Assembly: GCA_028673005.1 (NCBI GenBank)
Contig: CM054113.1
Span: 44,396,834 to 44,460,833 of the forward strand
Direction: 5' to 3'
DNA: 64,000 bases
Source: Tanypteryx hageni
Taxonomy: Eukaryota > Arthropoda > Insecta > Odonata > Petaluridae
How positions within the stretch are numbered: position 1 is the stretch's first letter; each line of letters begins with the position of its first letter. This document shows, piece after piece, positions 11,225 to 21,230 of the stretch. A model generated the notes under the pieces. It saw only the letters and a list, made by a program, of their open reading frames with translations. It did no database searches and had not been told where the DNA came from. A program made the translations under genes and the position numbers.

Positions 11225-12421
11225 GATTATATTAGTCTTCATTCCCATGCGTCAGATATTTACGAGAGACTCGATTAGACATTTGCCCATTTAAATGATT
11301 GCATAATTTGCGGATTTCTTGGAACCTACAACATTAAAAAACGACATCGGTCATTAATAACTTATCAATGGAAACAAAACTTTTAGATTTGGCAATTATA
11401 AAGATGCAAATCTATTAGCTTGTCACTAATAGGTATAATCTCTCTTTTTATAACATTTGTCAATGAAGTGCCATTCTATCAATAATTAGGTCAATTTTTT
11501 TATTTAAAAAGTCGGCGAAAAAAGTGTAGAGTCGTATTAAACAGTAATATTATCAATTAGCTAGATTTTCTCTTTAAAAGTGACTTTACTACGAAAATTT
11601 CAAGAGAAAGAACCACGTTTTTTGACGTCCACTTTGCAGCGAAAAACTTATAAATTTCGAAACACTTTCAAGCGTTATATGTAACACCAGAACGCAATAT
11701 GGCCGCCAAACCTTGTACCTCCATCCTACACGTTATATTCTACCTGGATTCCACGTTTTTTTTCAATGGTACACCCACTTACGCCCGCAGTCGAAACACT
11801 TCGGGGGAAAAGACCTCACGGACCGTCGATTACCATTGTACTTAAAAACCGCACCAACTCCGAAGGCTGTAGAACACGATTTCACTTAGGCGCTCGGCGT
11901 CGCACTGATTTTAAACCACCTTCTTGAACCACAGTTCAACCCCGCACTGGCACCCGGAAGACAGGCGAAGAACGCGACGTCCAGAGCGATCCAGAACAAA
12001 TGAAGCAGCGTGACGGAGATAAAGTGGGCGAGAGGAGGGGGGAGAAATAAAAGGGGACGAGTTGGATGGGAACATTGTGAAGGAAGAACGAGAGAATAAT
12101 GGGATGCTAAGAGCTGATCGTAACACCATTTGGGAATTTGCCCGCGAACATCCTCAAGAATGCAACAGTCAACAAATTAAGTTGCATAATGAACTTTAAA
12201 GATTTGAGCAATTACGTTACGATTATTTTACTGCGGCCTCTCTCTGAAGATGGAATTATGGGCGGTTTTTCTTTGAGGAGTACGGCGAATATACATGTGT
12301 GCGCAGAAAGCGAGTTCGAATACCTGACGGAAGTGTCGACAAAACGTAATGGTAATGCTCTGGCCGAAAACACTAATCAGGAGGCGAAAATCAGATGTTT
12401 GATGTGTCTTAATCAAGGCAC
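11225..12421. other. Non-repetitive stretch with a GC-richer block, no gene recognised
   Basis: From about 11700 to 12130 the composition is less AT-rich, with several short frames on both strands (for example 11911-12129 minus and 12138-12431 plus). None resembles a known protein and none has splice context that I could defend. It could contain an unrecognised 5' exon or promoter. Confidence 0.35.
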
Positions 12422-12699
12422 TATGCGATAAACCGATTAATTTTTAATATAAATAATAATAAATTGCGAGTTAATGTGTAGAATAATTATATTCGGATTA
12501 CATTTCGGCTTTAAACAAACCGATGATATCATGTATGCTGTGTCAACTAACAAATATTTATATGCGATGAACTGATTAATTTTTAATAGAAATAATAATA
12601 AATTACGAGTTAATGTATAGATTAATAATATTTGTATTACAATTTGGCTTTAAACAAACCGATGATATCATGTATGCTATGTCTACTAACAAATATTTA
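12422..12699. repeat. Tandem duplication, two 139-bp units
   Basis: The unit beginning TATGCGATAAACCGATTAAT at 12422 is repeated, starting TATGCGATGAACTGATTAAT at 12561. The copies stay in register through GGCTTTAAACAAACCGATGA and end in ACAAATATTTA. They differ by scattered substitutions, so the duplication is not very recent. Confidence 0.85.
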
Positions 12700-13139
12700 G
12701 GGGTTTAATCAGTGTTTGATGGAAAGTGATAGTTATAGTTAAAATGTCATATAGTCGAATACAGAATCACCAAGGTACTTCTTTGTAAATCATTTCTTTC
12801 TTTTGGAGATGTCAACTATGGACGTATGTGTGATTGTTATTAATCAGGAATATAAAATTAGCTTCGCGTATGTATAAATGAAATATTACTATCATAAATT
12901 TCATTCTAAATTATAAAGGAATATATTACTGATACTTTTTAGGGCTTTTTTATAAAAAAAATCGCTAATGTATTGGAATTGTCAGTCCATCCGACTTTTT
13001 GAGCAATATCTCTGGAATCTTTTAACTTGGAGGAGACAATTTTTCAGAATAGGACTTTCTATATAAGGGCTACACATGGTCAAAATTTGGTTGATATAAA
13101 GCCGCGTCCTCACTTGTTAATATCATCTGTTAATAAAAG
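12700..13139. other. AT-rich spacer before the Harbinger remnant
   Basis: No gene or clear repeat. The sequence CCGCGTCCTCACTTGTTA near 13100 may belong to the outer part of the PIF/Harbinger element that follows. A matching opposite end was not established. Confidence 0.35.
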
Positions 13140-13199
13140 TGTTATATAACATGTTTTAGGATTTTTATAAAAATGTTATAAAACTCATGTTATAGAGCA

Positions 13200-13906
13200 A
13201 GTTATTTGTTATCCGCTAGATGTCGGTAAAGAACAAAGAAAGTTATATAACTTGTTACAAAGCATGTTGCAAACGCGTCCACATCTGGTGGTTTAATTAA
13301 GACATCACATACTTCAGGAACTATTTGGGAAATGTTCTGCTTGGAAACTTTAAATAAGTACATAAGAAGGACTAGACTAATACGATCGCCTGCTCGCAAG
13401 TGGCGAGTTGATATTACCAGCTGGCGACCAGATATGACCAGTTGATGACATTAAAAAAATAGCATTTTTTGGGGGTGGCGAATACAATTTTTCATCTGGC
13501 GAGTAGGACTTGGCATAATTTGTCGAGCCCTGTATATAAGGCTATGATAGGAGTCTCCAGTGGCTACAAACCTCGGTGTTATAGCTACGGTATCTCTAAA
13601 ACGGGTGTCTTTCTTAAATATTGTGTGGCCCACTTTATTGATTGAAAATCCAAAATCAGAACTTGTTATTCTTGTCAAGTTTTTGAAACTTCCGTTGTAT
13701 CGAAGTTCATCACTTAATGGATCCAAGCCATCATGTTTCAGATCTTCCAAAAGATTCGTGCAACTATATTTTCGCTTCGAACGTAAAGTGGGACGTAACC
13801 AAAACCTTCTCCGTGTTTTATTTTGCCTGGCTTTAATTAAAATGACGCAGGTTGCTGCTGCGAAAATCACGTCCTCCCTACTCGACGTCTCAATCGTTAC
13901 AAACAA
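13200..13906 (-). pseudogene. PIF/Harbinger transposase remnant (N-terminal part)
   Basis: On the minus strand from 13906 the frame includes RRRFWLRPTLRSKRKYS followed by a segment ending RFRDTVAITPRFVATGDSYHSL. This is the characteristic N-terminal region of PIF/Harbinger transposases, just upstream of the DDE domain. The reading is cut after SLIY by a 166-bp insertion (13367-13532). It resumes as YLFKVSKQNISQIVPEVCDVL in the next frame block (to about 13260), then ends. The catalytic DDE part is missing, so this is a deletion remnant. Joining across the insertion restores continuous homology, which shows the order of events: Harbinger first, MITE second. Confidence 0.82.
13367..13532. mobile_element. 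166-bp hAT-type MITE inserted in the Harbinger remnant
   Basis: Read on the minus strand it starts CAGGGCTCGACAAAT and ends TCTAGTCCTT, imperfect inverted termini. It is flanked by CTTATATA (13540-13533) and CTTATGTA (13366-13359), an 8-bp duplication with one change. It contains repeated CTGGCGA/CTCGCCA words. It splits the transposase codons for SLIY and YLFK exactly at the duplicated site. Confidence 0.72.
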
Positions 13907-13960
13907 TTTTTAATTATGTGGATGTAAATGTTATATAGCAATGTTATATAACAAGTTACA

Positions 13961-15094
13961 TACATCAAACATATTATATTGTATGTTGTATGACATGTTA
14001 CTGGTGAAGAGTAATCGTTGTCTTTTTTCCGACCCCTTTGTTTCATTTCTGCCTGCAGAGCATTATAAATTTCCATTTTAAATTAGCTGAAATAAGATAT
14101 ATGCTCAGAAAATGAACATTTATATAGTTGAAAGACAGAAGTTTTGTCTTTTCTTAAAATAGAATTTAAATCTATGTCGAATGAGAGCTAACGATTGTTT
14201 TTAACACAAAAATGAGGGATAATTTTTCCGGTTTTTAGCGATGGGAAATATTAGATGCCGCGGCATCGAGTCCACTGCTTTTAAATGGGAAACATAAATT
14301 TCGTAGCAGAGATATAATGCTTTCAATGGGAATTTCTGAACTATATTATTGGGCCGTCGATCTCAACCAAAGATGTAATCTTATGATGACGTCATAATGC
14401 TAGAACAAGGAAAGAAGCGCCTTATGTAATATTCTCTTTCCTCACTTGTTTCGGTTTTTATAGGTTTTTTTACTGTACAGAGAAGATAAAATAAATGCAA
14501 TGACAATTAGCCCTACAGGCCTACAAAAGATCTCGTAAACAAGCACTTTAACTATATCCTTCGAGAAGAGACTACATAACCTAATGGACTCCTGGTGGAT
14601 TGGACGTTAGCCATTGACGTTAGCTGTGCAGGAGAAGTGACATTGCACCCGCCATGGACGCTCACGAGAGAGCATACATACAATGCTCGAGCTTATGTCC
14701 CTTCAGGAAATGCGTCACCTGCTAATTATATAACCTCACTCACCTAGCCCAGATTTAGCCCCTTATAAGTATTAAACAAATTAAACCTCATCTCACTAAG
14801 ATCGCGGTTCAAATGTGATTTGTGGAACTCAGTTAAATCTAAGGTTCTTTAAATAAAGGCACTTGAGTTAACAATTAATTAGAAATGGCGAAGTTTTAAA
14901 TGTGGAAAGAACTACTCGTTAATCATAAATTACAATTTTTATCTATTGAAAAGGTTGGGGAGGAAGTGTTAGTAACAAGATAGTACACATATAAAACGTA
15001 AACGAAAGGAAAAAAAGAGAAAACATTGACCCAATCTATGAAAAAATAAAGCAAAAAACCTTAACAACTGTGCGAAGTATTTGTCACTGGCTAG
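13961..15094. other. Intergenic stretch, nothing recognised
   Basis: Moderately AT-rich, with short frames only. No terminal repeats, tandem array or protein similarity was seen. Confidence 0.4.
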
Positions 15095-15265
15095 GAATAA
15101 TTTCCCGTAAACCTGGGCATTATTTTTCTTTCGATATTTAGGATTAAGCATTGTGATTGAGTGAGTATGTGAATGGCTGTGAAGTTAATGTCGCTGTCGA
15201 AAGACACTAAATCCTAGATGCGAGTGTGAGTTTGACAGCTTCTTGGCGAGGAATCTCGCAGCCAT
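15095..15265. repeat. Fragment of the fold-back element family
   Basis: The words AATTTCCCGTAAACCTGGGC, TTAGGATTAAGC and GATTGAGTGAGT occur in the same order as in the right arm of the fold-back element at 9502-10480. There they read TTTCTCGCAAACCCGG, TTAGGATTAGTG and GATTGAGTGAGTG. It is a diverged solo arm fragment. Confidence 0.65.
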
Positions 15266-16370
15266 CTCGAGTGTGTATTTCTTCGTTTATTTTTTTATTT
15301 TAAATTCTATTTTACCTATACTCTTTCTCTTTGTGTGCATGTTTTTATTTGTAGTATTCTCTACTATCTCTTTCTCTATCTCCTTGCTCGTGACACTAAA
15401 TATTGAAATTTGTGGTCAAGAAGGAATTCCTTCCATGTTCAAAGACCGTCTACCTTCAGATTATAATAGTATGGCTACGTATAGAGCATTCAATGAGAAA
15501 TGGAAAAATAATCGAATCCTAGGAAATTAGAGTGATGTACGTTTGAAGTAGAACTAAGAGATCAAACTTGGTACAGAAAAAAAGGAACAGAAAATATGTT
15601 ATTGATGTAGTTAAGCGAATATTAATTTTCACTAATGCTAAGGTTGGTTTTTTAAAACGGTTTTTAGAGTTGCAATGTTGCGCATCAATAGAATTACCGC
15701 CAAATTTACACATTGTCATTGAGCGTTAAATATCGCGATGATGGACCATTTTCAATGGGACCAGATTTTAATTTTCGAAAGATTACTATGATAAAGAGAA
15801 TCGAAGAAAGCGACGTATGAGAAACACAGTAGGTTTCATTACGGTTACTTTGACAAGCTGAAATGTAAGGTGAATGCTGAATTCAGATCGATTTTCTACG
15901 TTTAGATAGCTGTCTTAAATCTCATTTGATATCTGTTTAAAAGATGTCTCTTTCTATAATCGTTATGAGAAAATGGACCAACGCCTATTTTTATTATTGG
16001 CCTCTCGCCGTTGTTAGCTTATGATGCCAAGAAGAACGATGTACGATTAATTCCTCCTGAATAATTTCTCTGGTAATTGAATCACACACGTGAAATATTT
16101 TTCGAAGAATTATATAGTTAGTTCACTCATACAACCCCAATTTATGAGTAAAAAACTCAAAATTTTAACTTCGAATTTATCATGTATTGGCCCAAAATTT
16201 TTCGGTGGCAGATTCAAAATACTCTTCTAGTATATCAAGCCTTCCTTAGTTAATCCGTATATAAAAGGCTGGTAATGAAAACTGCGGTATCCAAATGAGG
16301 GATTCTTATATTTGTAACCGATATTATCTTGAACAGGCCGAACTGTAAAAAAATAAATTCTACAGCTGCA
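15266..16370. other. Intergenic stretch with one unrecognised short frame
   Basis: A 95-codon plus-strand frame (15243-15530) has a hydrophobic first half and a polar C-terminus (MATYRAFNEKWKNN). I do not recognise it, and there is no splice context to defend it as a gene. The rest is AT-rich and featureless. Confidence 0.3.
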
Positions 16371-16609
16371 GGAGTTAATTTGTGGAATCTTTCCATATTA
16401 TAAAATCGGAAGAATATTATATTTCCACTTCAAAAGATTTTTATTTCGACCATAGTTTCGACGTGTTAAAAATTCATCTTCTCTCTCTACCTCTCCATCT
16501 CTCTCTCTCTTTTTTAACACTTTGAAACCATGGTCGAAATAAAAATATTTTAAAGTGAAAATATACAAATTTTCTGATTTTATAATACGGTAAAAAATGG
16601 TTAACTCCT
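16371..16609. repeat. Inverted-repeat element with CT-rich loop (MITE-like)
   Basis: The left arm runs GGAGTTAATT...TTTTTATTTCGACCATAG...TTAAAA. The right arm mirrors it with TTTT..AACAC, CCATGGTCGAAATAAAAATA and TTAACTCC. The arms are about 85 bases, and the loop is a run of CTCTCTC repeats (16480-16511). A stem-loop this long without coding content fits a small non-autonomous DNA transposon. The target duplication was not resolved. Confidence 0.7.
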
Positions 16610-18366
16610 CCATTCATCAAACGTCTGGTGCTTCTGTAAATTTGTAAATAAATAATTCATTGATTTCGTTACATGATAAGCAGAAACACACAAGTATGTT
16701 TTCCCACCAATTATCAAAATGAATTCACTCGTAAAAATCGCACTTGTCTCTTAGTTAATGAAAATCGGATTTTTACGAATATACTTGGACAAAATTTTCA
16801 GTAATTTATTGCCAAATCAAAATGTTTTAGATAGGCTACCTGGGCCTATTTGCTTTGTTTTCAACGGAGCGCCCGATGAAGCCAACATCATGGAATGGAT
16901 CTTTTAATGCCACGACCCCAGCGGATTGATTTGGTAACCGTGGTTAGCGACGCTCTGGTTTCTCGCAGTGCGATCAGACTCGTATTGCCTTCGCCTCCAG
17001 TCGTTAAGAGATAGGATAGATCGAGATTTAGAGGTTAAAGACGAATTGGTGCGTCTCTTTTCTCCCTATCTAACTCCATTAATCTGGCAGGAGGACAATC
17101 CCTCTCGATATTAATACCGAAACTGACGAAGGATGGCGCGAGGAGACGATTGGATGAAAACGGCGTCATTGTCCTCGAGTCGGATTCGAACTGGCGGACA
17201 CGTGCTCACGAACCCGTCACGTCGAATCCACCGAGAGAAGACTGGGAGGACGACGGGAAGGAAAGAGGGTCGCGGAGGTTTGAAGAGGTAGAAAGGGGAG
17301 GTATGCGGGAGGCAACGAATGGCTCAGAGGAAGAGATGCGAGAGGAAGGGAGAAGGAGTTGAGGAATGAAGGACCAAAGAGGGAGGGAAGGCGAGGAATG
17401 GGGGTAGAAGAAGGGAGGGAAAGGAAGGAATCTCGCACAGTACCTACCACAATACCGATCGCATGAGCTGGGGACCGTTTCTCCTGACTCCTTGCCACAC
17501 GTATCCATCTCGGTTTGTGTTCAGCCGCCCTTGCTCAACTTTTATCGCTAAGCAATATATACGCACCATACATGATCAAGTACCAAGGGTGAACAACGAA
17601 GAGATTTTAGAGAAAAACAAACAAAGATCAATCCACGATTCAATATAGTTGAGTGTTTGTATGTATGTAAATGGAAATAATTTATCTAAGTACAACATTT
17701 AAGATGACGTAATATTCGTTATTTATTACATCACTTTTAAATCTTTGATTCAAATAAATGAGTTAAAAGAAGGCAGTTTATTTTTCTAAAAATTTTACGT
17801 GGGCTTTAAATTTGTGTAAGCTAAGGTATGGAGCAATTTACTGACCTTCATTTGATCAGATAATTAATTCACATATATGCTAAATACCATTTACCATACA
17901 ATACGCTTCCCCTTGGTATTTGCTTAGAGCACTTGTAACATTTATTGTAAAATGAATTTGTCTGGAATGATAAAAGTAACAGAGAAAATAACATCTTTAA
18001 CATAACACTTTCTTTTCGAGTCCCTGTTGGCACAAAAACATTACTCTTATGGTACAAATTTTAAATTTCACGAACAATAAAGTAGTAACAACCTATTTAG
18101 AATTTTAAGTAGTATTAATGTATTTAGTGATTTTGAAATTTTTTTTACGACCTGCTGATTCCCTCTTGCCGACGCCAATGGGTATCTGAGAGGTAGTGCA
18201 ATGAACAGCTGATCAGTTTAAAAATTTTAGGAAGAAAGGTGACTTCCTATTATCATTAATGCTATTTTTTTAAATTCAAGCCAAATTATTGTTTGTAGTT
18301 AATCCTGGCACACAATTGCTATATATGACACAGTCATTGTTTTTGAGGGAAAAGAAAAAAAAATTA

Positions 18367-18370
<4 letters not shown>
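16610..18370. other. Intergenic stretch with a GC-richer purine block (about 16900-17520)
   Basis: Between about 16900 and 17520 the composition rises in G and C, with purine-rich runs such as GGGAGGGAAGGCGAGGAATG. Overlapping open frames on both strands there (17150-17362 plus, 17206-17508 minus) are explained by the biased composition and look like no known protein. It could be an unrecognised promoter or first exon. The remainder is AT-rich. Confidence 0.35.

Positions 18371-18429
<59 letters not shown>
18371..18429. repeat. AT dinucleotide microsatellite
   Basis: About 59 bases of uninterrupted AT. It abuts the composite inverted repeat that follows. Confidence 0.95.
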
Positions 18430-18433
<4 letters not shown>

Positions 18434-18595
18434 CGAGAAGGTTTATGCGTACTTCTATTCCTAAGACGCTTCAAGTGATAATTAATTGGTTTGACATTTA
18501 TAAATGACATTTGAAATTCTAACGTGAAATTTGTCATAACTTTAGGCGCGAATAACAGTTTCAGAATTTCAAATGTCATTTATAAATGTCAATTA

Positions 18596-18649
<54 letters not shown>

Positions 18650-18778
18650 CGCGAAATTTGTCATAACTTTAGGCGAGAATACAAGTTTCAGAATTTCAAA
18701 TGTCATTTATAAATGTCAAACCAATCAATTATCACTTGAATCGTCTTAGGAATAGAAGTACGCATAAACTTACTCGTT
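18430..18778. repeat. Composite inverted plus direct repeat around a second AT microsatellite
   Basis: Bases 18434-18513 (ACGAGAAGGTTTATGCGTAC ... GACATTTATAAATGACATTT) are mirrored at about 18690-18778. A different block (GAAATTTGTCATAACTTTAG ... ATGTCATTTATAAATGTCAA) occurs twice in direct orientation at about 18524-18592 and 18652-18719. Between the direct copies lie an AC run and an AT run (18597-18648). The layout is inverted arm, direct copy, microsatellite, direct copy, inverted arm. Confidence 0.8.
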
Positions 18779-18789
18779 CGCTACCTAGA

Positions 18790-20159
18790 GGCAACCTAAG
18801 AAACTACGTGAGGCAACAGACAACTCATATAAATCTATAAATGTGAATGTAAAGTTCGTAATTTTTTAACTTTAAAAAGTGAATGTAACACACTGGAAAC
18901 ATATATTACCAAATTAAATTGACTGGATAGGTAACTTTGATCATAAGTGATAACATTTAAGACTTCATTTCATATGACATTTTAACATATCATATACATC
19001 TTCTCGCGTTGTTTCGGTCTGACGAATGAGGCAAAGACTTCCTGGTTGTTTAATTAATACAAATAAACGCTGATTCTATTTTATTTTCCCGTCTCCTAAT
19101 ATTCGCTGTTAGCGCACAAAATAAAAAAAACGATCATTTTACTGAAAGACTTGTCAATGTTTAAAAATAGATCAAAATAACCAAAATATAAACAGTAAAA
19201 CCGTCTTGAAATAACAATTTGTTATATAAGTTACATGTTTCTGAAGGTTTTACTCTAATTTTTTAACCCTTAACATACATATTTCATCGCTGCTCCGATC
19301 AATGTTTCAATAAAGAATGGATATTATTCCAGAGTATTTTTGCTTCTTCATTCCTTTCCACTGTATTTACATTAAAAATAAGAATGAATTTTCAAGTTGT
19401 CTACGATTTGGTTCCTGTGCACATTCAAGGAGTGTGTAAATGTCTGCCATAAATGTTATTCCATTGGTATTTCACTACAGTCATAGCAACTGCGAAGAAG
19501 CGGGAGTGGAAATCCTTAGAGCTGCAAATCTTAACTGCAAAGGCAATCATGTAAGGGAAAAGCAGTAGAGAGACATATTTGGAGTTATACTACAGTAATG
19601 TCGGTTATCGATAGGGAATAATTACTAGATTAAAATACACAACTGAAATATTCAAAGCATTATGAATAAAATATTTAGGTTTTCTAATGGTTTATCAACA
19701 CTGGTGTTTCAGTTGATAAATTATTTGGCTCTGATAGCCGTAAAGAACGTTGAAGCCACTGATATTTCACCCATAAGCTCTATAATTCTCTATTGAAAAT
19801 AGTAATGTGATTGTCCTAGCAAGTGAGCATGTAATTTATACTTTTTCATATCAGCGCTCAACCTCAAGGTAAAAGCGGGCAGAAATTCAAAGTCAATCCG
19901 ACGAATTATAGTTATTTTAATCTCATATAATAAGTAAATAGGGTAGAGCTGGTTGTATGGAGGCAAATAAAAAATTAGTCCTCTGATTAGAAAATTTAGA
20001 ATTGTTTTAAGTAGAATAAAAATGCAGATGGATTAATCCTTAAAACTTGCAACTTCTAAAATCCGAATAAAATTTTCAAATTATAATGCCAACATTAAAA
20101 AAAATCGCTTATGTTGATTGTACATACCTCCATGTTTGGAATTCCTTATTTCATGAAAG
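18790..20159. other. AT-rich stretch, nothing recognised
   Basis: No frames, tandem repeats or terminal repeats of note. Confidence 0.4.
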
Positions 20160-21230
20160 TGATATAAGGTAGGTGAATCAAATAAGGCCCAGCTCTTAAT
20201 AAGGCCCACCCCTTCTCCTGGTAAAAGTACACACGATAGTGCACTATTATTAAGCTTTTAACGATCCAACTGTTATTCAATTCCCGCTAGTATATGGTGG
20301 TCTCTTTTGTGGTGTGTTAGTACATGTTTGTTTAGTACATTTTTGGTAAATATTTACCATACTTTGTAAAGAATATGTCATGTGCTATACATTTTTGGAA
20401 AGCTCTTTTATTCCTGTATAAAATGCCTTAATTAGATTTAAGAAAAAAGAGTGGTACAGACGTAGTGAACGAGAGAGGGAAGAAAAACAGCAGGTCCACA
20501 ATAAGGCCCGGGTGGGTCTTGTTTAGTACAGCGTCTGAAATATTCTAAGAAACGAATTGTAATCATGCTTAATGATATAAAATGAATTCTTAACCAGGTG
20601 TAACCTATAATGGCACTATCATGGTAGATCGTGGTTGTGACTTTTCCTTTAGACGTAATCCTGATGTAGTGAAACGAAGAGCTCAAGCGATGAATTTAGG
20701 GAGAGCTGCCAAATTGAACAAGTTTTTTGTTGGGGACTATTTAGAAAAATTGAGGAAACTGATGATTGACAATGCTTTTGTGGGCAACCCCCAAAATATT
20801 TACAACATGGATGAAAAGGGTTTCCGCTTGACCCTTCATAGGCAAAAGCAAGTGGGTTCACATTATTGCCCCTGAACCCGCTGAAAATGTTACTATAGTA
20901 GGATTGGGAATGCCTTAGGACAAAGTATCCCACCCATGATCTTTTGAAAACGGTAAAATGGAATTTTGCTTTTTAAATTTGAAAAACAAAACCGATTGAC
21001 GTGATATTCACCCAACGGCGAAGTTACCGGTTCTCAAAAAGATGTAGAAGTAACTTTTCCTTTATTGCTGTGGGCATTAGGCAATTCAACACGCATTCCT
21101 ATCGCGCGGTTTGCGGATTATCAGGAGCAAGCCACACGTTGGTTATTCACACGATTTTCCTCGTATTGTTAAGGATTTTGCGGCTTACGTATTTCCACGC
21201 TATAAAAATGTCCAAATGAAACGATAAAAA
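20160..21230 (+). pseudogene. pogo/Tigger-like (DDE_1) transposase remnant
   Basis: The plus-strand frame 20621-20875 contains a helix-rich segment (KRRAQAMNLGRAAKLNKFF) and then IYNMDEKGFRLTLH. The NMDE(K/T)G motif carries the first catalytic Asp of pogo/Tigger/Jerky-type DDE transposases. A shifted frame just downstream reads APEPAENVTIVGLGMP, which matches the next block of the same domain. Further frames to about 21220 are too broken to place. AAGGCCC-containing repeats at 20185-20215 and 20500 flank the coding part. Stops and shifts show it is inactive. Confidence 0.72.

Larger units (their letters stand above)
13140..13960. repeat. Cluster of GTTATATAAC palindromes on both sides of the Harbinger remnant
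   Basis: GTTATATAAC or one-mismatch variants occur near 13141, 13175, 13240, 13930 and 13942, that is on either side of the coding remnant. Such subterminal palindromes are plausible binding sites for a PIF/Harbinger-type DNA-binding protein. That role is an inference from position only. Confidence 0.5.

Noticed and set aside
17150..17508. Overlapping 60-100-codon frames on both strands
   Set aside because: The purine-rich composition explains the openness. No known domain or splice signals were found.
18289..18579. Open frames encoding long Tyr-Ile repeats, also seen at 25187-25454, 30656-30927, 38630-38857 and 46714-46974
   Set aside because: They are translations of AT microsatellites, open on both strands.
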